DNA of 64,000 nt, from assembly GCA_033239005.1 (NCBI GenBank), contig BSQZ01000012.1, positions 552,001 through 616,000 of the forward strand, given 5' to 3'. Below are positions 13,850 to 26,900 of the stretch, piece after piece. Every line of letters begins with the position of its first letter. The first letter of the stretch is position 1. The DNA is from Lamellibrachia satsuma (lineage: Eukaryota > Annelida > Polychaeta > Sabellida > Siboglinidae). Under the pieces are notes generated by a model. It saw nothing but the letters and a program-made list of their open reading frames with translations. It did not search any database and was not told the DNA's origin. Made by a program: the position numbers and the translations under genes.

Positions 13850-16800
13850 GTAAATGGACCTTCCTTCGCTCCCTCCCCCACACTCTGGGAAATCTTCCCC
13901 AGTCTCCTGCTCCCATCTCAGCCCATGCATTATCTTTCCCATATCTTTCTTGTTGATCTGAGGCGATGACACATCTACTCCATCATGTGCTCAAATCTCT
14001 GACTAATTCTAATTCCAGTCCAACCCTGAGTGATACACTACTGTAATACTGACTGGTATTAGAAATCCATAGGACACACGAACGAACCCGTATGATTGTC
14101 TACGTCCGCTGGTTTGCCAAGCTAAAATATTTGCGACAGTCGCACATTGGACGTTTTTTGAACAGATGATCTGCAAGCTATCCAACATGATGATCTGCAT
14201 GCTATCTGACTGAAACTGGCCACATCCTTCGTGAGATTTGTATCTTATGCCCATAAGACTTGTGGTTTACCCATCAGCTCTTAACAGGCTGTAAATCTTG
14301 TCAGATTCTTATTCTCAGTAAGCTCAATTTCTTACTGGAGTTTGATTCCTGCTAAATGCCAACTCTAGCAAGATGCAACTTTTGTCAGAGTCAAACTTAT
14401 TTCTTGACAGGTTACATTTTTTTACAAGACTTCCAGCAAATTCCAACTCTTGTCTGGCTTTTATTCTTGTTTGGAACGCTTCGAGGAAACCAGGTGTTAG
14501 GCACTAATGCTTATAAGGCTCTAACATGTGTAAAGTTAAACTTTTTCCAAGGTTCAAATTGCCAAGCTCTACCTTTATCAGACCCTAACCACGGTCAGGT
14601 TAAAAACCTGATAAACTTGTTTTTTTTAAACAATGCTGATTCAGATAACTGAATCTGCAACAAGTGCTTTTGTAGGTGCACAAAATGTAACAAGGAAATC
14701 ATTTTCAACAGTGATTCACATCCTTCACATTTTTTACCAAGATCCCATGGTCGGGCGATTTCCATAACCTCAGCCCAGTGAAAGGTAATTGAAACATACG
14801 CTCTAATGGGTCGCATATCCTGCTTCAGTGAGTCGCATGTCACGACTGTTAAACATTGAACTTGCCAAGAGGAATTAATCCGGACCTACACAGCTTAGCA
14901 CTTTAGGTTCATGTTGAGAATTGATTGCAGTTTCATCGTTGATCATTGATAAAAAACATACAACACGATCAAGAATTGGCACGCAACATGTACGTGTATT
15001 AATTAAATATTTGCTTTCTTCTAATGACATACCCAGTGAATATAAAATGGTTTTTTTGTGCGTAAATAATCATTCTTTCATGGAGGTTTATGAAGGGAGT
15101 GTTCATTATTTAAAGAATTCTAGTTAAAATCATAATTGAGCACATGACAACCAAATATTTCCTGTTTACACACAATGACAGATCTGGGGCGGTTAGGTGG
15201 GTGGGTGGTTAATAGTGGTTATCACCCCAGCTGTGTGGATTATGTAACCTTGCATGCATTTGGGTGTTCTTTGCCTTCCAAGAGCATTTAATGTCCTCTT
15301 TATGTTCAATGTCAAGTCTTAGCCTGGAGCTAGAGATTTAGTGTTGACAAGATTTTTATCAGTAAGCATTTTTGAGGAAATTGACTTTGACTCATGATTT
15401 TTAACAGTCATGTTAATTTAATGAGTTAGTTTAAAGCTGCTTTTGCAGTCCAATTTTTGTGACTCAAATGTGTAGCCCGCCTATAGAAAATATAACATTA
15501 GGCAATTAACACTTTCATAAGTGGCCTTATCTAATTGTCAAAGTCAGATCTTTTCAATGAATTATAGCAAAAATATGCACGCATTTATTAAAGTAACTGT
15601 GAAACATTGCACATGTTACTATTCATGTAATACAGATTTAAACATTGCACATGTTACTGTTCATGTAATACAGATTTAAACATTACACATGTTACTGTTC
15701 ATGTAATACATATTTAAACATTGCACATGTTACTGTTCATGTAATACAGATTTAAACATTGCACATGTTACTGTTCATGTAATACATATTTAAACATTGC
15801 ACATGTTACTGTTCATGTAATACAGATTTAAACATTGCACATGTTACTATTCATGTAATACAGATTTAAACATTGCACATGTTACTATTCATGTAATACA
15901 GATTTAAACATTGCACATGTTACTATTCATGTAATACAGATTTAAACATTGCACATGTTACTATTCATGTAATACAGATTTAAACATTGCACATGTTACT
16001 ATTCATGTAATACAGATTTAAACATTGCACATGTTACTATTCATGTAATACAGATTTAAACATTGCACATGTTACTATTCATGTAATACAGATTTAAACA
16101 TTGCACATGTTACTATTCATGTAATACAGATTTAAACATTGCACATGTTACTATTCATGTAATACAGATTTAAACATTGCACATGTTACTATTCATGTAA
16201 TACATATTTAAACATTGCACATGTTACTATTCATGTAATACAGATTTAAACATTGCACATGTTACTATTCATGTAATACAGATTTAAACATTGCACATGT
16301 TACTATTCATGTAATACAGATTTAAACATTGCACATGTTACTATTCATGCAATACAGATATAAACATTGCACATGTTACTATTCATGCAATACAGATTTA
16401 AACATTGCACATGTTACTATTCATGCAATACAGATTTAAACATTGCACATGTTACTATTCATGCAATACAGATTTAAACATTGCACATGTTACTATTCAT
16501 GCAATACAGATTTAAACATTGCACATGTTACTATTCATGCAATACAGATTTAAACATTGCACATGTTACTATTCATGCAATACAGATTTAAACATTGCAC
16601 ATGTTACTATTCATGCAATACAGATTTAAACATTGCACATGTTACTATTCATGCAATACAGATTTAAACATTGCACATGTTACTATTCATGTAATGCAGA
16701 TTTAAACATCAGTAAACCTGATTTGTGATGAGCTAAATGAGCTCCGGAAGCAGCTTTAACATAAGCCATCATGTTCGCCAATTAGTATTACCAATCCTAT

Positions 16801-17855
16801 TAATATTTGTCTCCTATTTAACATTATTTCCACTCATTGAAGTGTTTGTATAAATGTTAATTGCAAGCCCAGATTTTGTTTTGGCAATTTTGCAAAACAA
16901 TTTGTTGAGATGATCCACGTGGGTAAATTTTTTTAGATGATCCACAGGACTATGCGCCCCACTTAAAAGTTAGTGACACCCTCCCTTGGCCTGGGTTAGA
17001 CCCCATGTAACACCTGCCATGAAACCTGAGTGTAAGATTATTTCAGAAGTGTTGCAAAAACAGTGCATGTTATTTGTGTTTGGAGTCTCATTGTTTGATC
17101 TTCGGGGTGTGTAAATAACCGGGGTAATCAAATAACAATAACAGGTGAAATTGGGGTGTGTGATGCCCTGCCCTCCTGAATGACTGGGGCTTTGATTTCA
17201 CAGTCAACAACGAAACCTGTTGTCCAGGGGTTATGGTAATTTTCTCCAGTGCCAAACGGAAGGAATGTATTGAAAGGGGCACACGGTTTGAGAGGAGTGA
17301 ATTGGTTTGCATGTTGCTTATTGACAGGGCACTTGAGAGCCAAGTTTGGATCTATCAATGGGAGGGTATGAGCCAGTTGGTTGGGAAAATATTATGTGAC
17401 TGGATTCTGGGTTTTAACAAGATTTAACAAAATTGCCATCCAACGCAAAAGCCCAGATGGCAACTGAACAAGGAAACCATTGGCTTATCGAAAGTCCAAA
17501 ATTGTTCAACTATGTGTAACCTGCCCTCCTGAGATATGTGTTAACCTTATTTTTAAACATATGCTGATAGCAGTTACACAATCTCTAGATAATTTTTGCC
17601 ATTAATTTATTGTCTTCTGTGAGAACGAGTACTTCTATTATCTTTCTTGAGTGAGAAAAAAAATGTCTATCAATATTTTCGTACCCATTCAATATCTTAT
17701 GAACTTCAAAGGTGTTGTTTTGGAAGACAGTGGCTGAGGGAGCAGGATCGATAATTTTGGATTGGGAATGACACAACACCTTTGTAAAATAAGTTACTAT
17801 TATAAATAGTAATAGAAATGAATTTTTATATATTATATATATATATATAATGTAT

Positions 17856-17940
<85 letters not shown>

Positions 17941-20900
17941 GTATGTATGTACATTTGTATATATATACAGCTGTGGCATTACATGCACAGTACTGGGCAA
18001 CAGGATGAAGATAAGTGCATTAACAACATCTGGGGGGGTGTAAGTGCAAAAATCTTTAAAAATTTGATTTTCTAGTAAAGTTACAACTTGGTCTCATTAC
18101 CATTTCAACCTAGTATGAGATTTTAAAAGATAACTTTTACAACATGTCTTGTATAATGTGACATTGAGTGGAACAAATTGTTGAAATGTGTAAGTTATTT
18201 GGTGTTCATGAAGTCTTGTTGACACGAGACAAGACATGACAAGACATGTCCTACTGACATGTGTACTTGTTGTATACACATAAGAAACTTCGTGTCAGTA
18301 GGACATGTTTCTGTCATGTGAAATAAACTTCATGTACACTATGAATCAAATGTTTGCTGCTTTCATAAAATGACAAATGATCCTGAACATTCGTGCTAAA
18401 TCTTTCACTGAATTGAAGTGACAAAGGGAATGTGTCCAGGTTGTGTAAACTCTGCAAGTGCCAAGTTGGCCAATGTGCGTACACACACACTATCACACAT
18501 ACACACATAACTAATTAAAAATAACAATACTTAAATACAATTAAAACTACTTTTTAAAATAAAAAATACTGACTTAATTGAAAACTGATACATGTCATTT
18601 CTCATAGGTACATACAAAGTCAAGAGAAATGTATTTATCAGTGCATTGTGCAGACAAATCATAGTTGATTCAGAATGTTGGCAGTTTGCCCCCTCTAGTT
18701 GTACATTATTGCAGATGATATCAAACTGATCTGACGATTAGATTCTAAGCACTGTGGGAACGCTGCGGTCAGAAACCTTAGAATTATATTTAGAACCCCC
18801 GTTAGATGTGGTGTTTATGGAGGGAGGGGCGCAAAGACTGTGACTGTAGAGTTCTTCTTTTTGTTTGGTAGCTCATTAAACATAACTGTCAGTAAACTCC
18901 ACCATATTGGTCACTAATGGGGTGATTTAGCTAGGGGTATAACAGCCATGCTGGAGTGGGGTAATTTACTACAGGAGAGGGGTAATTTACTAACTAATAG
19001 CTTCATAAGGTGAGTTTACCCTGTGGTTTAACAAACCATGTGTGTGTGTGTGTGCGTGTGTGATTGCAGCTTCCTCTCACAGCAATGCTGACATTCAGGG
19101 CATGATTGGGGTGATAATGTTAGATAGGGGTGAAACCAGAATATCACTGTAGGCGGCTAGGCGCGCTGGGTCATTGAGAGGGTGCATAGCATTTAAGGGT
19201 GATTTAATCCAGCCATTAATTGTGGGGCGTTAGTTGTGGGGCGTTGTTTGCAAACAGTAAAGTACCCGATTAGTCCATCCAAAGCACTTGGAATTTTAAG
19301 ACTTTATGTATAGATTTGAGTACAAAATGTACCAGAGTTGTTGCAGCAAATTGTTATCTATTTAAAATAAAAATACAGATTGTGTTTGACAAAAGTTAAT
19401 AGTCAATTACGGAAATTATGGTATCTTATTTAATGATACAATTATGTTAGTATATACCTGAACATATATATCGTTCGTTTGTCATCGACAGAGTCTAGCC
19501 GCTAGATTTACTCCTTGAGTAACTCTGTCACAAACTCTGAGTTATTTCTGAGCACTTATTGCATTTTGGATATTGACAGCTTCACTAGATATAAAACGAT
19601 CAGCCACGTATACATGTGACAGTATTTCCATGGCTTCATTTCCGTTACTTGTCCATGACACGTTATTTACTTGACTTTTCCTGTGACTAAGAACATCTAA
19701 TACTGTCACACCCGTTCTTTCTGACACCTAGTCAACTCTTGGAGGAAGGAAGTATTCAGCTGTGTTATGATTACTAGTATAGAGGGGACGGTTCTTTATC
19801 ATAGTGTCTGACGAAGGTGGTGGTCTGAACAGACAACAGACATCCAAATGAAGTGCCTAAAAATTCAGCCGATTTTCAGTGATTATTTTGGCCAAGAAGT
19901 CACTGTAGTTACCCAGCAAGGCCAGAACATTTGAAATGTTGGACCTATGGTAGTGAGATGTTGTTTAATGACTTGTATTATGAAGCAAATTTAAAGATAT
20001 GTAGGTATTTTGGTGGTGACATTCTTGAAATACTGTTATATTAATATTTTACGAAGACAGCCAGTTTTGAAGGTAAGTACACTTGTAACATGGTTAAAAG
20101 CTGTGGAGGTATGTGATGTTGATAACACTTGCTCAGCACATTGGTAACACAGTTCCAATGGATGTCAGCAAGTTCTGCAATTGTTGCAGGTCACATTTTC
20201 TTAAAATCCTGCAAAACATGGCCAACAACAGGTAAAATAGTAAATTAACTGATGCTGTACCATCGTGCCTTTATTATTATATATATTTATTTTGTTGCAG
20301 ATTCTTCATAGAGACAATCGCCTACTTGAGAGACAATCCAACAATAGAACTATTTTTCCTACAGTCAAAACAGGCAATATACAGGGTGAGAATGTTTGCT
20401 TTGTCTTACTAATTCCATCTCATGATAACTGTATTGTATTATTATTATTATATTTTGTTAGTATTAGTATTGGAAATAAATATTAGTATTGGAAATAAAT
20501 TTCATCTTATCTTGCTTTGTGCCTATTTGGACCAGTGTGTTTTTCCACCAAAAAAATTGTAGCCTGGATATTATGATTTGATAAAGAAAGCAAGAATCTA
20601 GTTTAAAATAATTGTGAACAGTCTTTACATCATTCTTGATCATTTAGTTTTGGCTCAGAATCCTATCCTGTTTTTTTTATGTGGGTGAAAGCCAGCCTGG
20701 TGATATTGGTAAGAGCGATTATCTCACACCCAGTGTGGGTGTGAGATAATCCATATAAAGAGGATGTGTAATCTGTAGAGGGAGGGGCCTTTCACATGTA
20801 GTTATTTTCACAACTTTACCAGTTCATTGAACAGGAAATTGTGAGAATGAAAGAAATTGTCTGTAGAATTTGCTAAAATATTCATCGAGAATATGATGTG

Positions 20901-23900
20901 TTAAGTAATTTGTAAGTTGTACCATTCACATTAACTAGGGGTGATGTTGTTATCACCCCTGGCAGAATCACCCTTACATATGTGGATTTGTACTTTGTCC
21001 CACCAATCAGATGTGTCGCTGGGTTGGGTTGTGTCAAAAACTGTTGGATTCTGTTTCAGGGTCAGATCGAGTGTGACAGCGACACAGTATTTGAGTTGGC
21101 TGCGTATGCACTGCAAGTCACCGATGGCAACTACACCAAGTAAGTTACAGCGCCTCCTGGTGGGCTGATTCAGTATCACTTTCACCATGTAATGTGTTGC
21201 ACCATGATAGACTCATACTGCCCTTGAGTTGCCAACAGTGGGTCTTCTGTTGCACCATGATAGACTCATAGTCATACTGCCCTTCAGTAGCCTACAGTGG
21301 GTCTTCTGTTGCACCATGATAGACTCATACTGCCCTTCAGTAGCCTACAGTGGGTCTTCTGTTGCACCATGATAGACTGATACTGCCCTTCAGTAGCCTA
21401 CAGTGGGTCTTCTGTTGCACCATGATAGACTCATACTGCCCTTCAGTAGCCTACAGTGGGTTTTCCGTTGCACCATGATAGACTCATACTGCCCTTCAGT
21501 AGCCTACAGTGGGTCTTCTGAGGAAATTCTTTACGTTATATTGATTCTGATATTCTTTTCTGTATTGTAAAATACTAATAAATAAACTAACCATGTCATG
21601 TGATTATTCAGAATTATTCCTAAAATGATTTTCTAACTATTGCAAATACAAAATGCGCTGCTGGGTTTTTATAGGCATCCAACAAAAGTTAGTAATAATT
21701 AATTATGACGATTCAAATCATGAAATTAAACTGTTTTTTGTGTGTAGTCTTTTTGAAAAAATTTATTTAACTGTTATTTTGATTGGTGCAAATTGATTAT
21801 TTGCTGTGTAAAAACATTTTTTTAAACAGTTTGAATTTGTGCATACAAATGGATTTGTACAACAAGTAATCTGTGTTGGAGATTTATCTTCCAAATTGCA
21901 TTAAAATGGCGTCAGTTGTTACCAGTCGCAAATGTCATTATATGTTTAGACTGAAGTGTCTTTGAATCTCAGTTGGCTTTATACATTTCAAACATGGTTT
22001 CACACGTTGGTTTGTTTCTACCATCAGTCGTGTGAATTGAAAAGAATATTTGCATTTCTCATGAATAGGTTTCACTGTAGGAAAGGCTTTTGGTGGCTCG
22101 AGGTAAAATAACACGTGGAGTGAATGTGAAATTTTAAAAAGTGTACCACGGAACACGGTGGCTTTGTGTCGTGGTTGTGTATTGTAGCCGGGTTGTGGGT
22201 GGGGGGTCCACGTAATTGTCAACTCCTGTCCTTTTGTTTGGGTTGCTAGGGCAACGATTGATATCGTCCAATTGTTGTGCGTTTTGTTGGTCCAAAGCTA
22301 CACCGCTGCTTTGGTGCTGATGTCAACGATAAAGCATGAGAGCTGATTCCTTTGTGTTTGGATGAGTGTGCCCCTTAAAAATGGGCCGATTTGCTGAAAA
22401 AAACAAGCAGTGAAATTCAAACAGTAATTGTCTGTGGCAGGAGTCAGTTAGTTAGTACAGATTTCCTTAGCACGTGGAGAATATGTGTTTATTGTATACA
22501 CCTGTATCCAGGAAGGAAACGGTAGATCCCTGGCGGAATGTACGAAGGGTTCAGATTTTTTATATGAGGGAAATGTAATTTTGTGAGCAGTGCCATTGCA
22601 TGGCGAGTTGACTTACCCAGTGTCACTTATGGCTTGGTCAGGCTTTGTGACCGGAAACACAAACAATAGGCGAAGGGCTATGCTGTATGTTTGTGTGTCA
22701 TGGAAATAGGTCAGGGAGTGTGTTGGGGTGAATTGGCAGATATTGGCGATAATAGTATATTTATTTTAAGTGTATACGTAAGATTCGGTCTTTGTTGACG
22801 TTACGGTTTTGTCTTAATTATTCCTATGTTGACCCTGCACTTTCCCATGGCTATGCCTTTTAGTTGTAGTGACTATGATGTCAGTCTGTAATACGTCGTG
22901 TGGTTCATTGTTGTTCAAAATTGAAATTGGTCACACCAGGCAGCTATTTATGACATGACTCGTTTATTCCCTTTGTTGTATAACTGCTGTCTGGTAATAC
23001 AAATGTAGTTTTTCCGACAGTTGCTATATGAACGTTTAGTACGAGATCCCACTCTCCTACACCACATACCTCGTCAGTTCTTCAATATTCTTAGTATTTT
23101 TAACTCTTGAATCCGCTTTTTCACATCTTGACCAAGGCAACTTTGGAATTTGACTGAATGAGTACAAAAATATTTAAATGAAGGATATTGTGACTTCTCT
23201 TCACTGGATGAAATCGCAAAGCACAACATTTGACTCTATAATTGTCCACCACAGCGATGCAACAGCGAAGAAATGCCTGAAGTCTCTGCCTCTGTTGCCC
23301 ACTAGTGCCCTGCAGGAGCACCCCTCTATAGAGTACTGGTGAGTCTTCTTGGATCATAACTTAAAGCTGCGTCCCCAACTTATTTAGTCCATTGTGAATC
23401 AGGTTTATCGATGTTAAAACCTGTAATGTGTGAATAGTTTAATTAAAATGTGCCGCCGGTTTAATGAAACACTGCAGACTTTAGTTAAAATCATCGAAAG
23501 AATTTACATGTTTTTTGTTAATGAGACAAGCGAAAAATTGGTTTGTGGAGGCGGCTTTAAACTTGGTTGTGGTCATGTAACTAAGTTAGAAGTAATGGCA
23601 TTAAATGACACACATGCCCTGCTAATGTTGATGAACTGTAATAATTTAATTGCTTTTGAAATCAAAATATTGAATAAAAGCACAATAGGTATATGTGTGC
23701 TGGCTAAAATTAACTATTCTTCGATGGGACTTTCACATCTTTTGCCGGGAGTCATACAGACATCGCAGATGTTGATGAAATGTAATGATAATAATATCAT
23801 TGCTTTGGAAATGAAAATATTTGATAAAAGTACAATAGATGCAACATATATGCTTGCTAAAATTAGCAATATAGTACTTTGTTGGGATTTTCACGTTTCA

Positions 23901-26900
23901 CCGAGTTGACGATTGATGAATGTCATGAGTCATTCAGACAAATGTTATCTGATTATAAATCATTATAACTGTTTCCTGTGTGAGTGAATACATAGCAGTG
24001 GCAGACGGCTGTAATCTGGCAACGTTATCTGTCCCGAGACACAGGCAGAGACTCGACAGTTAATTCTACGACTTATTAATTCTTGGTGAAATCGCCACTG
24101 TGGGAAAAAGTTATCGGTTGCAAATTCAGTGAAAGGTACAATGTCTTATCATTGTTATTGTAATATCATATCTAGTAGAAACTATATCTATTCTAGCATC
24201 AGAGCTGCCCATTTGTGTTTTAATGGACCACAGTTTTTAATATAATTTTACTGTCATCTGTTTCGTTTGAGAAGTTTGGGACAAATGTCTTGTTTACATT
24301 GCATGGGGGGCATGATTTGATGGGTGTTAATGATATGCCCTGTTTGTGATCCCATGAATGCCTGATCCCGTTAAACATCATCCACGTTTATTGGAAATTG
24401 TTGACATGCATACTGAACAGTGGGGACGGGACGTTCATAAACAGATGAGATACAAAACTGTGGTTCATTAAATCACTTGGATTGTCTAGATGTTACAATA
24501 GATGTAGTTTGTACTATATAAAGTAATGAATTTACAATAAAAAAGATCTGACTTTGAACCTTGATGAAGTCCAATAAAATTGCAATCTTTTGGTCAGTTG
24601 TGGTCATCTGTGGCCAATGTCTTGTGGCCACTATGGTCAGTGTTAGAATTATGGTGTTGCAGTGAGGAACAGGTGCTTGGCTATTATCGCAGCCTCGCTG
24701 GTCAGTCTCGGGGATCAGCCATTGTCAAGTAAGTGAACTGTCATTAGGAAAGTACAGGGTAACACCAAGAAATTTTCTAGGTACATATTTCTATGCACGT
24801 TATCATCTGGTGGGTCTTCTCTGTTATTTATTATCATAAGGGCTTGCGCCTTTCCAATACTTGATCGTAATTGGCTAATTATCCCTAATTTTGTCGACTG
24901 CCTAATGGGCAGTTGGCCTAGATACGTTAATAATCAGCCATATTATCGAGATTGGTGAGTAAACTCTCTGTGTCATTAATTTGCGACTGATCGCAGTTCT
25001 GAGCTAGGATGATGTGCTCAGTAAATTCTGGGTACACTTTATATAATTAATGATCCCTCATTGCCAAATTACGTCGATCGATACACTGATTGTGGGCGTT
25101 TGTTCTGTATTTACAAGGAGAAATGATTGTAGCAACAATCCCACAGTGCTTTAAACCCCACTAGTTCTTGGAAGAAAAACTATACGTCCCCAGAACAGTT
25201 TTTTTTACATGTCAATTCCTTTCTTGGATTTTATTTCTATTAAGACAAACCATTAGATTTATTGCACTATTTAACAAAAATATTTTGCTATTATGTTGCT
25301 GATGCATTTTGTGAGATCTTGAGTATGCTGTCATATTATTAAAAATGTATATTATTAACTTGGATGTGTTTGATCAGATTTAGCTTATGTGTCATATTAT
25401 AGAATACAGTCTTCCTGTTCAGGATTCATTGTAACATATCATCTGGTGTTTTTGTATACACATGTGAAATATACAATATATACAGAGTTCTTATATGTGT
25501 TTTGTTCTTGTGCTGTTTCAGTTACATGAACATAGTTGAGAATCTTCCAACATATGGTGTCCACTACTACGAAGTAAAGGTAGGAGCTGTTGTACAATTC
25601 TTTCAGGTTCTTTTGATTGTGTAAAGATGAACCTTTAGGGTAGGTAAAGGTGAATAGTAAAAAGTGAAACTAATAGTTGCCCTCAAGAAGGGGCAAATAC
25701 AACAGCCATACAGTTCACCATTTGGAGAGTTGTTTCTTCGTTATTTCTAAATTTATTCTGTTTTAGAATTTGTGCCCTTCATCCTAATGTTGAACACTTC
25801 TGTAGGAGTGAAAAATCCAAAATATTAAACTTGAGAACTTACATCTTGTCAGTTGTGTACGTGTGAACACTGAGATTTTCCCCAAGTACACTGTACTGTA
25901 TATGGGAGCATGAAATAAATGTATGTGCAGTGTATTGTGTAATGGTATAATCAGGTTTTGTACAGACAGTATTGACAAGGCCCTTAAGCTGCTGTTTCCA
26001 TAGAGTAAAGTTATGGATGATGATGTATTGACATGTTTTATATTAACTGTTCCAGGATAAAAGCAGCATTCCATGGTGGCTCGGTCTAGGATACCAGGGG
26101 ATATCACTGTATGACTACACGGATAAGAAGGTTCCACGGCGGGTAAGTCTTTCTTTCATTCACCTAAATAACTTGACAGTGGAAGCTATATTTTTTTCGA
26201 TCGGGCACTTTCATTTTTCATTTGGCGACAAACACTTTCACTTTGGCTGGAAGTTTGCGATATTTTAAGATGATGTCTTGAGTATACTATATACACATTA
26301 AGGTTCTATAATAATACTTTCTATCCAAGGTTATGGTACATGATGTTTATTAATCAAAGATTCACTGACAAACTGCTGGATATGTCATATATCCTTATTG
26401 ACACGCCATGTCTCGCAAGTTGAGACGTCATATCTCCATAATTGACGTCATGTCTCCCTAGTTGACATGCTATATATCTCCTTAGGTGTTTGCTTGGAAG
26501 CAACTAGAGAATCTGTATTTCCGCGACAAGAAGTTCTCCATTGAAGTGCACGACCCTAAACGGTAAGTTCCCTGCATGTTTGCCACATACACACCTCGAC
26601 ACACACGGTAGGTACGCACATTCATGTATTCGTGCACGCCAGAATGCGTCCCTTATCTGAATGCTGCGGACTCCCGTACTGTGCAGGGTTGCGGCCGGGG
26701 CTAAGGAACGGACTTGGTAGTGTGGAAAACTTCCCTGTGGCTGCCCAGTTTCTGCTTCCTGAATTTTTCCCTTCCACTCTCATGTCTCCTTCCTCTCGTC
26801 TTACCATTTCTCTTCCCTCTTTGATAGATCATTTCTCTTCCCTCTTTGACAGAACTATCTCCTGGTACTGAAGATAACAAAACCAGTAGATGATAATAGA

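Larger units (their letters stand above)
13850..20300 (+). other. Intron between F1-end and first F2 exon
   Basis: A 6.45-kb intron. It contains the 29-copy 38-bp array (15602-16703), a TA run (17826-17939), a hairpin (18244-18308) and a possible dispersed-repeat relic near 17474. No coding segment was seen. Confidence 0.8.

Noticed and set aside
15602..16703. CRISPR-like regular direct repeats
   Set aside because: Units are contiguous with no unique spacers, and the setting is an animal intron; it is a minisatellite.
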